From Clostridia bacterium (lineage in GTDB: Bacteria; Bacillota; Clostridia; TANB77; CAG-508), in NCBI GenBank assembly GCA_022797145.1, contig JAAWKA010000013.1, positions 1-40,939 of the forward strand: 40,939 bases of DNA, in the 5' to 3' direction. This document shows positions 39,692 through 40,939 of this stretch, in pieces. The translations under genes and the position numbers were made by a program. The notes below the pieces were generated by a model, which was given only the letters and a program-made list of their open reading frames with translations, made no database searches and was not told where the DNA came from. Positions within the stretch are counted from its first letter, which is position 1. Each line of letters opens with the position of its first letter.

Positions 39692-40600
39692 ATGAAAATA
39701 GGTATAGATATAGGAGGAAGTCATATAGCAGTAGGATTAGTAGATAACTCAGGAAATATTATATATAAAAGGGAAAAAGACCTATTTTATAAATACAATG
39801 ATAATATCAAAGAAGAAATAGAAAAAACAATACTAGACAATATAGAAAAAATATTACAAAATCAAAATATAAAAATAGAACAAATAGATAGTATAGGAAT
39901 TGCAGCACCAGGAGAAATACAAAAAAATGAAATAATCACATCATCAAACTTAAATTTAAAACAATACAATATAATAAAGGCTTTGAAAAAATATATAAAA
40001 ATCCCCATAAATCTAAGAAATGATGCAAAATGTGCAGCATTATGTGAAAAAAAATATGGTAGTCTTAAACCATACAAAACAGCAGTATTTTTGACAATAG
40101 GAACAGGAATAGGGGGAGCGGTGATATGGCAAAATGAGCTAGTAACAACAGATGAAACATCAGCTTTTGAATTTGGTCACATGATAATACAAAAAAATGG
40201 AAAAATGTGCAAATGTGGAAAAAAAGGCTGTTTTGAAAGATACGCTTCAATAAGTGAACTAAAGAAAAATATAATAAAATATTATAAAATAAAAAAAGAA
40301 ATAGAAGGTAGACAAATATTGCAGTTCATAAAAGATAGACAAAAAGATCCAGATATGCAAAAAATAATAAACCAATACATAGATGATTTATGTATAGGAA
40401 TATCAAATTTAATAAATATATTTCAGCCAGAAGTAGTAAGTATTGGTGGGAGTTTCGTATATTATAAAGATATATTTTTACAAAAAATGATAAAAAAATT
40501 AAAAGAAGAAAATTTAATTTTCAATAAAAAAATACCTAAAATAATATTAGCGACAAATAAAAATGATGCAGGAATTATTGGAGCAGCAAATATAGAATAG
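39692..40600 (+). CDS. ROK-family sugar kinase (glucokinase-like)
   Basis: A 302-residue ROK (repressor, ORF, kinase) protein without a DNA-binding domain, so a kinase. MKIGIDIGGSHIAVGLVD is the first phosphate loop; IGIAAPGEI and NLRNDAKCAAL follow; FLTIGTGIGGAVIW is the ATP-binding loop; the zinc site is H163 in EFGHMI plus C173, C175 and C180 in CKCGKKGCFERYAS. Typical substrates are glucose, N-acetylglucosamine, N-acetylmannosamine or allose; this one cannot be fixed. The ATG at 39692 follows GGGGAGG; the longer frame from 39584 would overlap pilC. May read through from the pilus operon. Confidence 0.9.
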   Translation: MKIGIDIGGSHIAVGLVDNSGNIIYKREKDLFYKYNDNIKEEIEKTILDNIEKILQNQNIKIEQIDSIGIAAPGEIQKNEIITSSNLNLKQYNIIKALKKYIKIPINLRNDAKCAALCEKKYGSLKPYKTAVFLTIGTGIGGAVIWQNELVTTDETSAFEFGHMIIQKNGKMCKCGKKGCFERYASISELKKNIIKYYKIKKEIEGRQILQFIKDRQKDPDMQKIINQYIDDLCIGISNLINIFQPEVVSIGGSFVYYKDIFLQKMIKKLKEENLIFNKKIPKIILATNKNDAGIIGAANIE

Positions 40601-40688
40601 CAAAAATAAAATTAACTAATTTTATATGATAAAAATAGAAAGTAAAATTTAAGAAAAATACCTTATAAACTTTCTAAATTAAAAAATC

Positions 40689-40717
40689 TTGACAGCATAA
40701 AAAAAACAGTATATAAT
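40689..40717 (+). promoter_or_regulatory. Perfect consensus sigma-A promoter
   Basis: TTGACA (40689-40694), exactly 17 nt, TATAAT (40712-40717): 12 of 12 consensus positions and the ideal spacing. It points rightward into the unannotated end of the window. Confidence 0.88.
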
Positions 40718-40939
40718 AAAAGCAATAATTACCAAAAAAATGGTAAAGAAGAGATTTAAATTTTATGTATAAAATAAAAAATGAGATAAATAATATTAAG
40801 GTATTGATTCGGGAAAAATAAAAAGGATTTTTAAAATAAATATAATATATAGTAGGTACGGGAAAAGATGCTATATAAATATTTATTAATTTAAGTCATA
40901 AAAAATTTTTTTCAATCAATCAGTTTAATATATTAAACT
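40718..40939 (+). other. Transcribed region without evident gene, ending in an 18-bp palindrome
   Basis: Behind the consensus promoter I see no convincing gene. TTACC/GGTAA (40730-40744) can form a small early hairpin around an A-run. An 18-codon frame at 40765-40821 has no good ribosome site. CGGGAAAA occurs twice (about 40810 and 40860), the second inside a possible ATATAG/CTATAT stem-loop. The last 18 bases, AGTTTAATATATTAAACT (40922-40939), are a perfect palindrome. It may be a long leader of a gene beyond the window or a small RNA. Confidence 0.5.

Noticed and set aside
40765..40821. 18-codon reading frame after the last promoter
   Set aside because: No convincing ribosome site and no recognisable composition; likely chance.
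40718..40939. T-box or c-di-GMP riboswitch in the right-edge transcript
   Set aside because: The T-box sequence and specifier arrangement, and the GEMM consensus, are not visible; it stays unclassified.

Overview
The window is an AT-rich chromosomal segment of a low-GC, spore-forming, Gram-positive bacterium, most likely an uncultured member of the class Clostridia. This rests on Firmicutes-type ribosomal leaders (L10 and L20 families), spoVAC/spoVAD/spoVAE spore genes, a ClpE-type ATPase, the MEP-pathway gene ispG, AGGAGG-type ribosome binding sites and near-consensus sigma-A promoters (TTGACA-N17-TATAAT). I cannot name a genus from the sequence.

Layout. 1-185: 3' end of an rRNA operon (5S rRNA and terminator). 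237-1376: a small unknown protein and a flavin reductase-like protein. 1425-5050: translation/transcription operon rpmG-secE-nusG-rplK-rplA-rplJ-rplL, with a candidate L1 site and a clear L10 leader attenuator; rpoB does not follow. 5072-8175: a reverse-strand 54-residue protein, an amidohydrolase (MTA/SAH deaminase type) and a secreted SH3-NlpC/P60 peptidoglycan hydrolase. 8215-11259: two decayed genes, a comEC carrying two frameshifts and the C-terminal remnant of a LysR regulator. 11486-13668: an orphan pilin-like surface protein with an Ig-like domain, and a membrane-anchored protein resembling the BofC C-terminal domain. 13683-17608 (minus): pgsA, a clpE-like Clp ATPase and a TetR regulator divergent from a giant MMPL exporter (17808-21893) with about nine helical repeats in its second external loop. 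22065-24466: ispG, then infC-rpmI-rplT behind an L20-type leader, with infC apparently starting at ATA. 24540-26652 (minus): dodecin-spoVAC-spoVAD-spoVAE. 26832-30362: a two-gene ABC-2 exporter and rsmB. 30563-39635: a complete type IV pilus operon: pilM-pilN fusion, pilO, a PilP-position protein, major pilin, prepilin peptidase, two minor pilins, pilB, pilT and pilC. 39692-40600: a ROK sugar kinase. 40689-40939: a consensus promoter driving a transcript with no evident gene before the window ends.

How the parts fit together. The pilus operon supplies both motors (PilB extension, PilT retraction), the platform (PilC), the alignment complex (PilMN, PilO, PilP-like), the peptidase and the pilins. 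The orphan pilin at 11486 is probably processed by the same peptidase and may be displayed on the same fibre. The broken comEC means that, if the frameshifts are genuine, these pili are more likely used for adhesion or twitching than for DNA uptake. The most unusual items are the PilM-PilN fusion, the lack of the usual Glu5 in the pilins, the repeat-expanded MMPL protein, dodecin leading a spoVA operon, and the unexplained transcript at the right edge.
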